A stretch of DNA of 5,726 nt from Planctomycetota bacterium (lineage in GTDB: Bacteria; Planctomycetota; Phycisphaerae; FEN-1346). Location of the stretch: positions 1 to 5,726 of the forward strand of contig JAPLML010000056.1 in the NCBI GenBank assembly GCA_026387055.1. Reading direction: 5' to 3'. Made by a program: the position numbers and the translations under genes. Shown in pieces: positions 1-5,726 of the stretch (positions are counted from its first letter, which is position 1; every line of letters begins with the position of its first letter). Below the pieces are notes generated by a model that worked only from the letters and a program-made list of their open reading frames with translations, ran no database searches and had not been told where the DNA came from.

Positions 1-753
1 CTGCGGCGCGAGGCCGTGTTCGAGCCGCTGGAAACCCGGCACCTGCTGAGCGTGTGGGTCGTCACGGGGCTGGACCAGGTTTTCCACGAAGGCGTCACCA
101 CGCCCTTGCAGAGCATCGTCGGCACGGCCGACTCGGACGTTATTGTGTTCGCCGACGACACGTCCCGGCTGACGGGCGGGATCTCCGGCGGCGGCGGCGA
201 GGACACCGTCATTTACGCCGCCACGGCGCCCGGCGATTACTTGCCGGGCGGCACCCCGGGCTACACGGGCCCCGTGGCGATCAACCTCCAGACGGGCGAG
301 GCCACGGGGGCTGGCAACGGCCTCGCCAGCATCGAACACGTGATCGGCGGCAGCGGCCAGAACGCGTTGACGGCCGCCAACGCCGGCAACCTGTGGTTCA
401 TCACCAGCAACAACACCGGGTACATCGGCCAGCCGGCGGTCTTCCACTTCGACGGCTTCCAGACACTGGTGGGCGGCACCGGCAGCGACACGTTCACATT
501 CGCGGCGGGCGTCACCGTCAGCGGGTCGGTCGACGGCGGCCACGGCGGCGACGACAAGGTGGTCCTGTCCGCCTTCGACAGCGATCTGGCCTGGGACATC
601 ACCGCGACCGGCGAGGGCGACGTGGCGGCCGGGGGGCTGCCCCTGCTGTCCTTTGCGGACATCGAGCAATTCGCCGGCGGCAGTGGCGCCGACATATTCA
701 CCTTTGCCGACGCGGCGCCTTGCAGGGGGGCGGGCGAACCGCCGCGTTCCTGA
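1..753 (+). CDS. LEPR-XLL exported repeat protein, N-terminal part (5' partial, frame broken at the 3' end)
   Basis: Frame 1 is open from the first base and reads LRREAVFEPLETRHLLS, the LEPR-XLL signature found near the N terminus of large exported planctomycete proteins. A GTG at 16 could be called a start, but it lies inside the motif and has no visible ribosome binding site, so the real start is probably left of the window. The rest is Gly/Asp/Ala-rich, with degenerate RTX-like beads such as IGGSGQN (about 343-363), GGTGSDTFTF (472-501) and GGSGADIFTF (676-705). VAINLQTGEATG (about 276-311) is a phrase typical of repeat surface proteins. After FTFADAA the reading becomes CRGAGEPPRS and stops at 751-753, out of register with the repeats, while frame 3 resumes the pattern. 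This is therefore the front part of the same gene as the next entry. Calcium binding by the beads is an inference; many Gly/Asp positions are degenerate. Cell-surface or extracellular location follows from the family. Confidence 0.8.
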   Translation: MRREAVFEPLETRHLLSVWVVTGLDQVFHEGVTTPLQSIVGTADSDVIVFADDTSRLTGGISGGGGEDTVIYAATAPGDYLPGGTPGYTGPVAINLQTGEATGAGNGLASIEHVIGGSGQNALTAANAGNLWFITSNNTGYIGQPAVFHFDGFQTLVGGTGSDTFTFAAGVTVSGSVDGGHGGDDKVVLSAFDSDLAWDITATGEGDVAAGGLPLLSFADIEQFAGGSGADIFTFADAAPCRGAGEPPRS

Positions 754-2250
754 ATGTCGAGAACCTCGTCTCCGGCCAGGGGGACGACAGCTTCGTGTTC
801 GGCGCCGGCGGCCGGTTGAACGGGAGCGTCGACGGCAGCGGCGGCGCCAACGTTCTGGACTACTCCGGCTTCAGCGGCGACATGCCCGTGACGGTGAACC
901 TCGAGAGCCGGACAGCCACCGCCCTGGGCGGCTGGGTGTCGATCCAGGCGGCCGTGGGGGGGCCGGGCGAGGACACCCTGGTCGGGCTCGACGTCGGCAA
1001 TACGTGGCGGATCGAAGCCAGCAACGGCGGCGAGGTCGTCAGCCTGCCGCTCCTCTTCGGCTTCGAATCGTTCGAGATGCTTCAAGGCGGCCCGGGGCCC
1101 GATGACTTCGTGTTCTCCGCCGACGCGGTGGTCTCCACGGGCGTGGCCGGGGCGGGCGGCGGCGACGCCCTGGACCTGTCCGACTACACCACCGACAACT
1201 TCTGGCGGGTGCTCTCGCTAGACTCCGGCCAGTTGCAGGCGGCCCGCGGCGCGTTCTCCTTCAGTTCGGTGGAGACGCTCCTGGGCGGCGGCGGGGCCGA
1301 CCAGTTCATCTTCGCCAACGGCCTGGGACTGACGGGCCGCCTGGACGGCGGGACCGGGCCGGGCGATTGGCTCGACTTGCAGGCCTACACCGCCGACCTG
1401 ACGTGGGACATCACCTCCGCCGATGCGGGCACCGTCAGCGCCGGCATCGATTTCTCGGGGGTGGAGAACCTGCTAGGCGGCAGGGGCGATGACGTCTTCC
1501 AGTTCCAAGATGGCGCCAGCGTCGGCGGCAGCGTCTCGGGCGGCCAGGGTGACAACACGATCGATATGTCCACCTACACCACCGACGTCCTCTGGAACGT
1601 CGACGCCGCCGACGCCGGCCAAGTGGCGGCAGTGGGGAGCTTTGGCTTCGACACCATCCAGAACCTCACCGGCGGCAGCGGGGCCGACAGGTTCGTCTTC
1701 GCCGCCCACGCCGGCGTGGCGGGGCTTGTGGACGGCGGCTCGCCCGCCGGCATCAACCTGCTGGACTACCAGGACTGGGAAGCCGACGATTCGGTAGTCG
1801 TGGATCGCCAGCAGCAGGCCGCCACGGGCACCGGCGGCTACGCGAACATCCAGGGCGTGATCGGCGGGGCGGGCTCCGACAGGCTCATCGGCCTCGACTC
1901 GGACAGTCTCTGGACCGTCACGGCCGACAACGCGGGCACGGTCGTTCCGCAGGCCGGTCCGCCCGGCGCGTTCACTTTCGCCTCGGTCGAGAACCTGCAC
2001 GGCGGCGCCGAGCAGGACATTTTCGAGTACGCCGACGGCGCGTCGATCACCGGCAGCGTCGATGGCAGCGGGGGCGAGGACACCCTCGACCTGTCCGCCT
2101 ACACCACAGGCACACAGTGGAGCATCACGGACGACTTTGTCGGTCAGCTCAGCACCGCCGACGGGACGGCCCCGTTCGAATCGGTCGAGAACCTCATGGC
2201 CGGCGCGGGGATCGATACGTTCGTGCTGGACGATGCCGTCATCGTCAGGT
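331..2250 (+). repeat. Array of degenerate RTX-like coding repeats, short and long units
   Basis: Recurring anchors of the form [IVF]-[EQ]-x-[LVF]-x-G-G-x-G-x-D-x-[FL] begin near 331, 457, 661, 756, 942, 1071, 1269, 1461, 1656, 1848, 1986 and 2184. Most spacings are 186-204 nt (62-68 residues); three are short, at 126, 129 and 138 nt. Each long unit has a second Gly/Asp bead near its middle followed by LD-[LY]-S-x-Y-T-T-D and a Trp, as in SVSGGQGDNTIDMSTYTTDVLW. The three short units each follow a V-x-[NV]-[LD]-x(4)-A-T-G-like phrase, so short and long units form a higher-order, roughly three-fold repeat. The 661-756 spacing of 95 nt is the single outlier. The Gly/Asp beads resemble calcium-binding RTX nonapeptides, but calcium binding is inferred. 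Confidence 0.75.
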
Positions 2251-4487
2251 CCATCCACGGCGGGGCCGGCGCCGACCTGCTGGATGCGACCGCCTATACC
2301 GTCCCCATCTTCCTGCGATGGACTGACAAGGTCGCCGGCGACGGGGAGCTCCAGGTGTTCCGGGGCGAACTCCCCGCCCCCGTGATCGGGCTGACCAGTA
2401 TCCAGGATTTCCAGAAGAGCAGCACGGCGGTCATTGGCGACACCTTCGTCGACCTCGTCGGCACGCTGCAACTCGCCCCGGTCTTCTCGCGGATCCTGCC
2501 CCACGAGGCCGGGGCCGTGTCCCTGGTGGTGACCAATGAAGGCAACCAGGCCGTGGAGGCGACCATCGACGTGACCGTCTATGCCTCCACCGACGCCCAG
2601 GTAGACGTGGGCGCCGACCGCGTGCTGGGCGTGCTGTCGCGCCAAAAGATCAAGTTGCCGGCGGGGGCGTCCGCCACCCTCAAGGGCACGCTCACAGTGC
2701 CCACGGACATGCCCGCGGGCTCCTACGTCATGATCGCCCAGATCGACTCGGGCGACACCGTGCCGGAGCTCAGCGAGCAGAACAACTACATCGTCAGCAA
2801 CGTTACGCTCAACGTCGTCTGGGAATTCGGCAGCGTGCTGGGCAAGAACAAGGCGTTGACCGTGAAGGACGCCGGCGGCACGCTGGTCACCTTTGCCCTG
2901 CGCGGCGACGGCGTCGGGGCGATCGTCGGCGGCACCGACTTCACCGAGATCTTCCTGACCGGCACGACCAGGCGAACGCAGTTTGTCGTCACCCGGGACC
3001 CCAAGGCCGTCGCTGCCGTGACGCTCAAGAACATTACCGCCCGCGGGCCGCTGGGTGGCATCGCGCTCAAGGGCATCGACGTGGCCGGAACGGTGCACGT
3101 GCAGGGGCAACTGGGCTCCGCCGCGGTGGGGAACATGCTGGCCGGTTCAGCCTTGACGGTCGACGGGCCGGAGCCCTGCGGCACGCTGAGTTTCAGTTCG
3201 ATCACCGACGTCTCGATGACGTTCGGCGGCGGCGTCAAGGCGTTCGCGGCGGGGGCCTGGCTCGATAGCGGCGCGGCCGACGTCTTGACGGCGCCCTGGC
3301 TCGGCTCGTTCACCATCGGTGGGCGCAAGGATGACCCCAGGACGAAGACGGTCAACGAGGCCCTGCGCGGAGACATGCAGGCGGACCTGGACCTATCCGG
3401 CGTCGGCGCCCCCAAAGGCCTGGCCCTGGGGACCTTCAAGATCGCCGGCTTGGTCGATGGCAGCATCTCCGTCGCCGCCGGCGGTATCGGGGCGGTCACC
3501 GTCGGCCGGTGGCAGAGCGGCGGCGTGGAGGCCGGCTGGCTGAATTCGCTGACAACCGCCGCGGACCGGCGCGACGCCGCCGTCAACGGCAACTGGCTGG
3601 TCGACGTGACCCTCAACGGGCTGGCAGCACCCAAAGGCGTGGCCCTCGGCAGCGCCAAAGTGGCCGGGGCCGTGACCGACTGCTCGATGACGTTCGGCGG
3701 CGGGGTCAAGGCGTTCGCGGCGGGGGCTTGGCTCGACACCGGCGCGGCCGACGACGTCTTGAGCGCGCCCTGGATCGGCTCGTTCGCCATCGGCGGGCGC
3801 AAGGACGACCCCGGGACGAAGACGGTCAACGAGACCCTGCGCGGAGACATGCAGGCGGACGTCGACCTCTCCGGTGTCGGCGCCCCCAAAGGCATGGTCC
3901 TCAAAACCTTCAAGATCGCCGGCCTGGTCGACGGCAACATCTCCGTCGCCGCCGGCGGCATCGGGGCGATCACCGCCGGCTGGTGGAACAGCGGCAGTGT
4001 GGCGGCCGACTGGTTGGATTCCATGACCACCAAGAAGGACCGGCTCGACGCCGCCGTCAACGGCGACTGGCTGGCCGACCTGACCCTCACCGGCTTGGCA
4101 GCCCCTAAGGGCGTGGCCCTCAATAGCGTCAAGGTCGCGGGAGCCATCCGCGACTGCTCCGCCTTGATCGGCGGGAACGTGAACACGTTGTCGGCCGGGG
4201 AACTGCTCAATGCCGACGTGCTGCTGGGTGCCGCCGCCCTCACCGGCTCGGCGGATGACTTTGACGGGCCGGGTGGGCGAAGTGAATTCACGCTGAAGAC
4301 GCTTCAGTTGGCGGGCATCCTCGATGCTCCCGGCGGCGTGGCGTGGGTGATGAAGGACAGCCGCGTGGCGGCGTGGACGATCGGCGCCTTCAAGGCCGCC
4401 GGATCGGCTGACAACAGCCAGTTGCAATACCACGTGCTGATCACCGACCAGGGCCCAACCGCGGGACTGCTGCGGTCGGCCGTTTGA
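720..4487 (+). CDS. LEPR-XLL exported repeat protein, main part (continues the upstream fragment in another frame)
   Basis: The frame stays open upstream to 54, but before about 720 it gives only Arg-rich nonsense, so the left bound is where repeat-like sequence resumes (GGGRTAAFLNVENL). Possible internal starts (TTG 720, GTG 795, ATG 882) lack convincing binding sites, which supports a broken continuation, not a separate gene. Residues counted from 720: 1 to about 565 are RTX-like units with anchors such as VENLVSGQGDDSFVF and VENLLGGRGDDVFQF; about 577-700 form a CARDB/Ig-like beta domain (VSLVVTNEGNQAVEATIDV, DTVPELSEQNNYIVS); about 702-830 are a beta-rich module with LRGDGVGAIVGGTDFTEIFL and FVVTRDP, of a kind common in planctomycete surface proteins; 832-1146 are two tandem units of 157 and 158 residues; 1147-1255 are a degenerate tail. 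No enzymatic domain, C-terminal sorting motif or membrane anchor was recognised. A structural, adhesive or matrix role is inferred only from architecture. No downstream partner is evident. Confidence 0.8.
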   Translation: MQGGGRTAAFLNVENLVSGQGDDSFVFGAGGRLNGSVDGSGGANVLDYSGFSGDMPVTVNLESRTATALGGWVSIQAAVGGPGEDTLVGLDVGNTWRIEASNGGEVVSLPLLFGFESFEMLQGGPGPDDFVFSADAVVSTGVAGAGGGDALDLSDYTTDNFWRVLSLDSGQLQAARGAFSFSSVETLLGGGGADQFIFANGLGLTGRLDGGTGPGDWLDLQAYTADLTWDITSADAGTVSAGIDFSGVENLLGGRGDDVFQFQDGASVGGSVSGGQGDNTIDMSTYTTDVLWNVDAADAGQVAAVGSFGFDTIQNLTGGSGADRFVFAAHAGVAGLVDGGSPAGINLLDYQDWEADDSVVVDRQQQAATGTGGYANIQGVIGGAGSDRLIGLDSDSLWTVTADNAGTVVPQAGPPGAFTFASVENLHGGAEQDIFEYADGASITGSVDGSGGEDTLDLSAYTTGTQWSITDDFVGQLSTADGTAPFESVENLMAGAGIDTFVLDDAVIVRSIHGGAGADLLDATAYTVPIFLRWTDKVAGDGELQVFRGELPAPVIGLTSIQDFQKSSTAVIGDTFVDLVGTLQLAPVFSRILPHEAGAVSLVVTNEGNQAVEATIDVTVYASTDAQVDVGADRVLGVLSRQKIKLPAGASATLKGTLTVPTDMPAGSYVMIAQIDSGDTVPELSEQNNYIVSNVTLNVVWEFGSVLGKNKALTVKDAGGTLVTFALRGDGVGAIVGGTDFTEIFLTGTTRRTQFVVTRDPKAVAAVTLKNITARGPLGGIALKGIDVAGTVHVQGQLGSAAVGNMLAGSALTVDGPEPCGTLSFSSITDVSMTFGGGVKAFAAGAWLDSGAADVLTAPWLGSFTIGGRKDDPRTKTVNEALRGDMQADLDLSGVGAPKGLALGTFKIAGLVDGSISVAAGGIGAVTVGRWQSGGVEAGWLNSLTTAADRRDAAVNGNWLVDVTLNGLAAPKGVALGSAKVAGAVTDCSMTFGGGVKAFAAGAWLDTGAADDVLSAPWIGSFAIGGRKDDPGTKTVNETLRGDMQADVDLSGVGAPKGMVLKTFKIAGLVDGNISVAAGGIGAITAGWWNSGSVAADWLDSMTTKKDRLDAAVNGDWLADLTLTGLAAPKGVALNSVKVAGAIRDCSALIGGNVNTLSAGELLNADVLLGAAALTGSADDFDGPGGRSEFTLKTLQLAGILDAPGGVAWVMKDSRVAAWTIGAFKAAGSADNSQLQYHVLITDQGPTAGLLRSAV
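3213..3683 (+). repeat. Tandem coding repeat, copy 1 (471 bp, 157 residues)
   Basis: It begins at the Ser codon of SMTFGGGVKAFAAGAWLD and runs to the Cys before the next copy of the same phrase. It shares long nearly identical DNA blocks with copy 2, for example around GGVKAFAAGAWLD, GGRKDDP-TKTVNE-LRGDMQAD, LSGVGAPKG and AAGGIGA. Each unit is itself two related halves of roughly 75-83 residues. Both halves contain a G-G-[IV]-x-A-[VF]-x-[AV]-G-x-W start, an L-x-[GL]-x-[GA]-APKG centre and a KVAGAV or KIAGLVDG end. Copy 1 reads AADVL where copy 2 reads AADDVL. Confidence 0.9.
3684..4157 (+). repeat. Tandem coding repeat, copy 2 (474 bp, 158 residues)
   Basis: It directly follows copy 1 in frame and is one codon longer (extra Asp in AADDVL). 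The first half is closest to copy 1 at DNA level, while the second half has drifted more (AADWLDSMTTKKDRLDAAV versus AGWLNSLTTAADRRDAAV). A third, degenerate start follows from 4158 (SALIGGNVNTLSAGELLNAD) and leads into the C-terminal tail. The near-identity implies a recent duplication or ongoing gene conversion inside the gene. Confidence 0.9.
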
Positions 4488-4537
4488 CCTGCCGGCCGTC
4501 AAGGCCGCCCGGGTGGGCGCACCTCATGTTTGTGGCG

Positions 4538-4629
4538 AGGGTGGCACGGCCACGCGCCGTTGCGTGGCCGTGCATGGTCACGTGGGCGAGCAAGCACGGT
4601 CACGCAACGGCGCGTGACCGTGCCACCCT
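4538..4629. repeat. BIME/REP-like inverted repeat of two hairpins
   Basis: Two 35-nt arms, 4538-4572 and 4595-4629, are reverse complements at 33 of 35 positions with a 22-nt spacer. Each arm is also a hairpin: GCACGGCCACGC (4544-4555) pairs with 4562-4573 around loop GCCGTT, and GCACGGTCACGC (4594-4605) pairs with 4612-4623 around loop AACGGC. The two differences between arms are C/T at one stem position and G/A at its partner, so both hairpins remain fully paired. Short outer complementarity (TGTGGC 4531-4536, GCCACA 4645-4650) extends the symmetry. It lies between two same-strand genes, as REP-type elements usually do. It could affect termination or mRNA stability, but no T-run is present. 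Whether it is dispersed in the genome cannot be seen here. Confidence 0.8.
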
Positions 4630-4729
4630 GGACGAACAGGGCTTGCCACAAAATCTCAGCACACCCGCCCGGGCCCGCCAGGGGCGGCGTGCACGCCCTG
4701 TCCGGGACCCTCTGAAGCGGAAAACACCA

Positions 4730-5281
4730 ATGACCGACAAATCCAAAACGTGCCTATCACTGGTCTGCTTTCTATCAATGCTCATACTTCCCCCTGTGGG
4801 GCTTGCCATTGGCTGGATTGGTTGGGGTTTCAGCACGGGGGCTATTGTTGCCCTGATTGCCTTGGCGGTGTGCTTCCTCTTGGCTGCAATACTTCTGGCG
4901 ATAGTCAAAGAGCTGGCGTGGATGACCGTTGCTTTGCCTTTCCTGCTTGGCTTCGCGTACACCATTCTGCCAGACTGCATTGTGGGACCGTTTGACGACA
5001 CGGCGGTGTTTGCCGCTGGAGCCCTGATGACATTTGCGCTGTGGGTCAGAAAGGACCCAAGCACCCCAAAGTGGATCGTTCTGCCTTTGCTGGCGGCCAG
5101 CCTCTATACGTTGGTCGGCGAGCTGATTCCGGGCCCGGTGGATGAACTGCTTGTGTCCCTCATAGGCGGCGGACTGGCCGTTGGCGGCTACCTGAGACGA
5201 CGACGGCCGCCAGGTTCTTCCGAGCATCAACTACAGCAGGATAGCGGTGTGATCGAAGGAGAGTCCCGCGTGCGGGAATAG
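4730..5281 (+). CDS. Multi-pass membrane protein with duplicated GPxD[DE] hairpin, function unknown
   Basis: The start is ATG at 4730, preceded at a plausible distance by a weak purine-rich GAAGCGG (4714-4720). The open frame continues upstream, but that part translates the inverted repeat and is Arg-rich and unlike a protein. The product has 183 residues. Hydrophobic segments lie at about 9-34, 37-59, 64-80, 91-106, 115-130 and 138-154, followed by RRRR (156-159) and a polar tail. Residues about 60-108 and 112-158 look like tandem copies of one hairpin: Trp64 and Trp115, LP69-70 and LP118-119, then YTILPDCIVGPFDD (77-90) and YTLVGELIPGPVDE (126-139), 49 residues apart. The motif faintly recalls the D-x-I-P-x-x-G-x-x-D-D signature of DUF1232 (YkvA-like) proteins but is shorter, so I do not assign that family. 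Positive-inside reasoning suggests a cytoplasmic tail. GC content, judged by eye, is well below that of the upstream gene. The 242-bp gap with an inverted repeat argues against tight co-transcription with that gene. Confidence 0.75.
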   Translation: MTDKSKTCLSLVCFLSMLILPPVGLAIGWIGWGFSTGAIVALIALAVCFLLAAILLAIVKELAWMTVALPFLLGFAYTILPDCIVGPFDDTAVFAAGALMTFALWVRKDPSTPKWIVLPLLAASLYTLVGELIPGPVDELLVSLIGGGLAVGGYLRRRRPPGSSEHQLQQDSGVIEGESRVRE

Positions 5282-5430
5282 GACCCCAGAGCCTCGTAGA
5301 GGCCGAGGTTCCCGGTCGGCGCCATCAGGCCGGACTTCCGATGCCAAAGAATCTTGCTTCGCCTCTCCAACACCTCAAAGCCCTACGTCTCGCCACTAAA
5401 GCATGCCGAAAACCGCCGTTCGACCACGCC
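5282..5430. other. Intergenic stretch with one small hairpin
   Basis: No gene is supported between 5282 and 5430. Just after the membrane-protein stop is a 5-bp hairpin, GCCTC-GTA-GAGGC (5291-5303), followed by further weak GC-rich complementarity (GCCG 5302-5305 with CGGC 5317-5320). With no T-run it is a poor candidate for an intrinsic terminator. Nothing else was recognised here. The hairpin-dense stretch to the right is entered separately. Confidence 0.4.
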
Positions 5431-5697
5431 GTTCGCCCTAACACAGGGCAAACGCAATTTCAGTGAACCAGTTCACCCGGCCAGGACGACCCTTGCCGGG
5501 GCGGGACTTGCACCCGCTGGAACTGCGTACCTTTCACGGCACACGTGGCCTACTACAGCCGCGCTTGCTGTGGGTCAGGCGGCACCTCATCACTGCTTTC
5601 CGCCCTTGGCTTCAACCTGATCAGTCAGACGCCTGATTCTATCTCGCAATGCCAGTCGTTCCGGTGTCTCCGGAACAGGCTCCGAACCCGCTTGGGT
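5431..5697 (-). ncRNA. Candidate structured RNA or RNA-element remnant, minus strand (boundaries uncertain)
   Basis: Hairpins follow one another closely: ACCC/GGGT (5686-5697); GTTCCGG/CCGGAAC around TGTCT (5658-5676, perfect 7 bp); ACAGC/GCTGT (5555-5571); 5525-5531 with 5538-5544; GCGGG/CCCGC around 7 nt (5501-5517); CCCGGC/GCCGGG plus 3 inner pairs (5476-5500); palindrome GTGAAC-CA-GTTCAC (5463-5476); and 5431-5439 with 5445-5453. In 5525-5544 two positions, and in 5431-5453 one, pair as G-U only in minus-strand RNA and would be C-A mismatches on the plus strand. The 5501-5517 hairpin on the minus strand reads GCGGG-TGCAAGT-CCCGC, with the size and key bases of a tRNA T-loop, but no acceptor stem or cloverleaf could be built. 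Similar GGGTGNAAGTCCC hairpins occur in domain I of some bacterial group II introns, and GTGTGCC (5544-5538) would be an acceptable intron-like 5' end. No domain V or reverse transcriptase was found, so identity stays open. Confidence 0.3.
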
Positions 5698-5726
5698 GGC
5701 CCGCCATGTCAGTGTTCTCAGCCGCA

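Noticed and set aside
54..719. Upstream extension of the frame-3 reading frame to 54
   Set aside because: This stretch gives Arg-rich sequence without the repeat pattern, while frame 1 over the same bases shows LEPR-XLL and RTX-like units, so frame 1 is the coding one here.
718..735. Programmed -1 frameshifting at the G6 run (725-730)
   Set aside because: The codons around the run do not form a proper X-XXY-YYZ heptamer, and a -1 slip would not account for the roughly 34 residues missing from this repeat unit.
1473..3110. Long minus-strand open frame (545 residues), and others at 2786-4291 and 3393-4502
   Set aside because: They run antisense to the repeat gene and persist only because high GC suppresses stops. 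Their products are His/Arg/Gly-rich or Pro/Ser/Ala-rich without domains, and they echo the plus-strand repeats.
4478..4506. Hairpin overlapping the stop codon of the repeat gene as a terminator
   Set aside because: GGCC plus TTGAC pair with GTCAA plus GGCC but need a 2-nt bulge, and no T-run follows, so an intrinsic terminator is not supported.
4484..4729. N-terminal extension of the membrane protein to 4484
   Set aside because: It would translate through the inverted repeat, is Arg/Pro-rich, and would put a long non-membrane leader before a natural ATG with adjacent hydrophobic segment at 4730.
4600..5230. Minus-strand open frames of 154 and 151 residues opposite the membrane protein
   Set aside because: They mirror the plus-strand gene, whose product has clear hydrophobic segments and a duplicated motif; the antisense products show neither.
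5460..5550. tRNA gene on the minus strand, suggested by the T-loop-like hairpin
   Set aside because: No matching 7-bp acceptor stem, D-arm or anticodon arm at the required spacing could be found upstream of the T-loop-like hairpin.
5354..5620. Plus-strand open frame of 88 residues (start TTG at 5354)
   Set aside because: No binding site, no recognisable domain, and it lies antisense across the hairpin-dense region, which better explains sequence constraint there.

Overview
The window looks like a piece of a planctomycete chromosome. The main reason is the motif EPLETRHLLS right at the left edge. It matches the LEPR-XLL N-terminal signature of large exported proteins that is characteristic of Planctomycetota. 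The high GC of the first 4.5 kb and the long low-complexity Gly/Asp/Ala-rich repeat protein fit this. The exact lineage cannot be read from the sequence.

Bases 1-4487 (+) hold one very large exported or surface repeat protein whose true start lies left of the window. It is read in frame 1 up to a stop at 753 and in frame 3 from about 720 to 4487. The break is more than a one-base slip. Repeat anchors elsewhere are 186-204 nt apart (long units), but only 95 nt separate the anchors at 661 and 756. A segment of about 103 nt (length 1 mod 3) therefore seems to be missing, which explains both the short unit and the frame change. Architecture in order: LEPR-XLL motif; degenerate RTX-like Gly/Asp repeats of 42-68 residues (to about 2250); a CARDB/Ig-like beta domain (about 2448-2820); a beta-rich module common in planctomycete surface proteins (about 2823-3190); two near-identical tandem 157/158-residue units (3213-4157), each made of two related halves; and a degenerate tail to the stop at 4485-4487.

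Bases 4488-4729 are intergenic and contain a BIME/REP-like element. Two hairpins with 12-bp stems face each other as a long inverted repeat, and a compensatory base-pair difference between them shows that the hairpin fold was conserved.

Bases 4730-5281 (+) encode a 183-residue multi-spanning membrane protein of unassigned function, built largely from a tandem duplication of a membrane hairpin carrying Y-T-x-x-x-[DE]-x-I-x-G-P-x-D-[DE]. Its base composition is visibly lower in GC than the upstream gene.

Bases 5282-5726 have no convincing protein gene. The part from about 5431 to the right edge is densely packed with hairpins. Several pair better as minus-strand RNA through G-U wobbles, and one has a tRNA-T-loop-like 5-bp/7-nt form (GGGTGCAAGTCCC). 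It is a candidate structured RNA or the remnant of an RNA-based mobile element such as a group II intron; no reverse transcriptase or nuclease ORF accompanies it here. No functional link between the three regions is evident.
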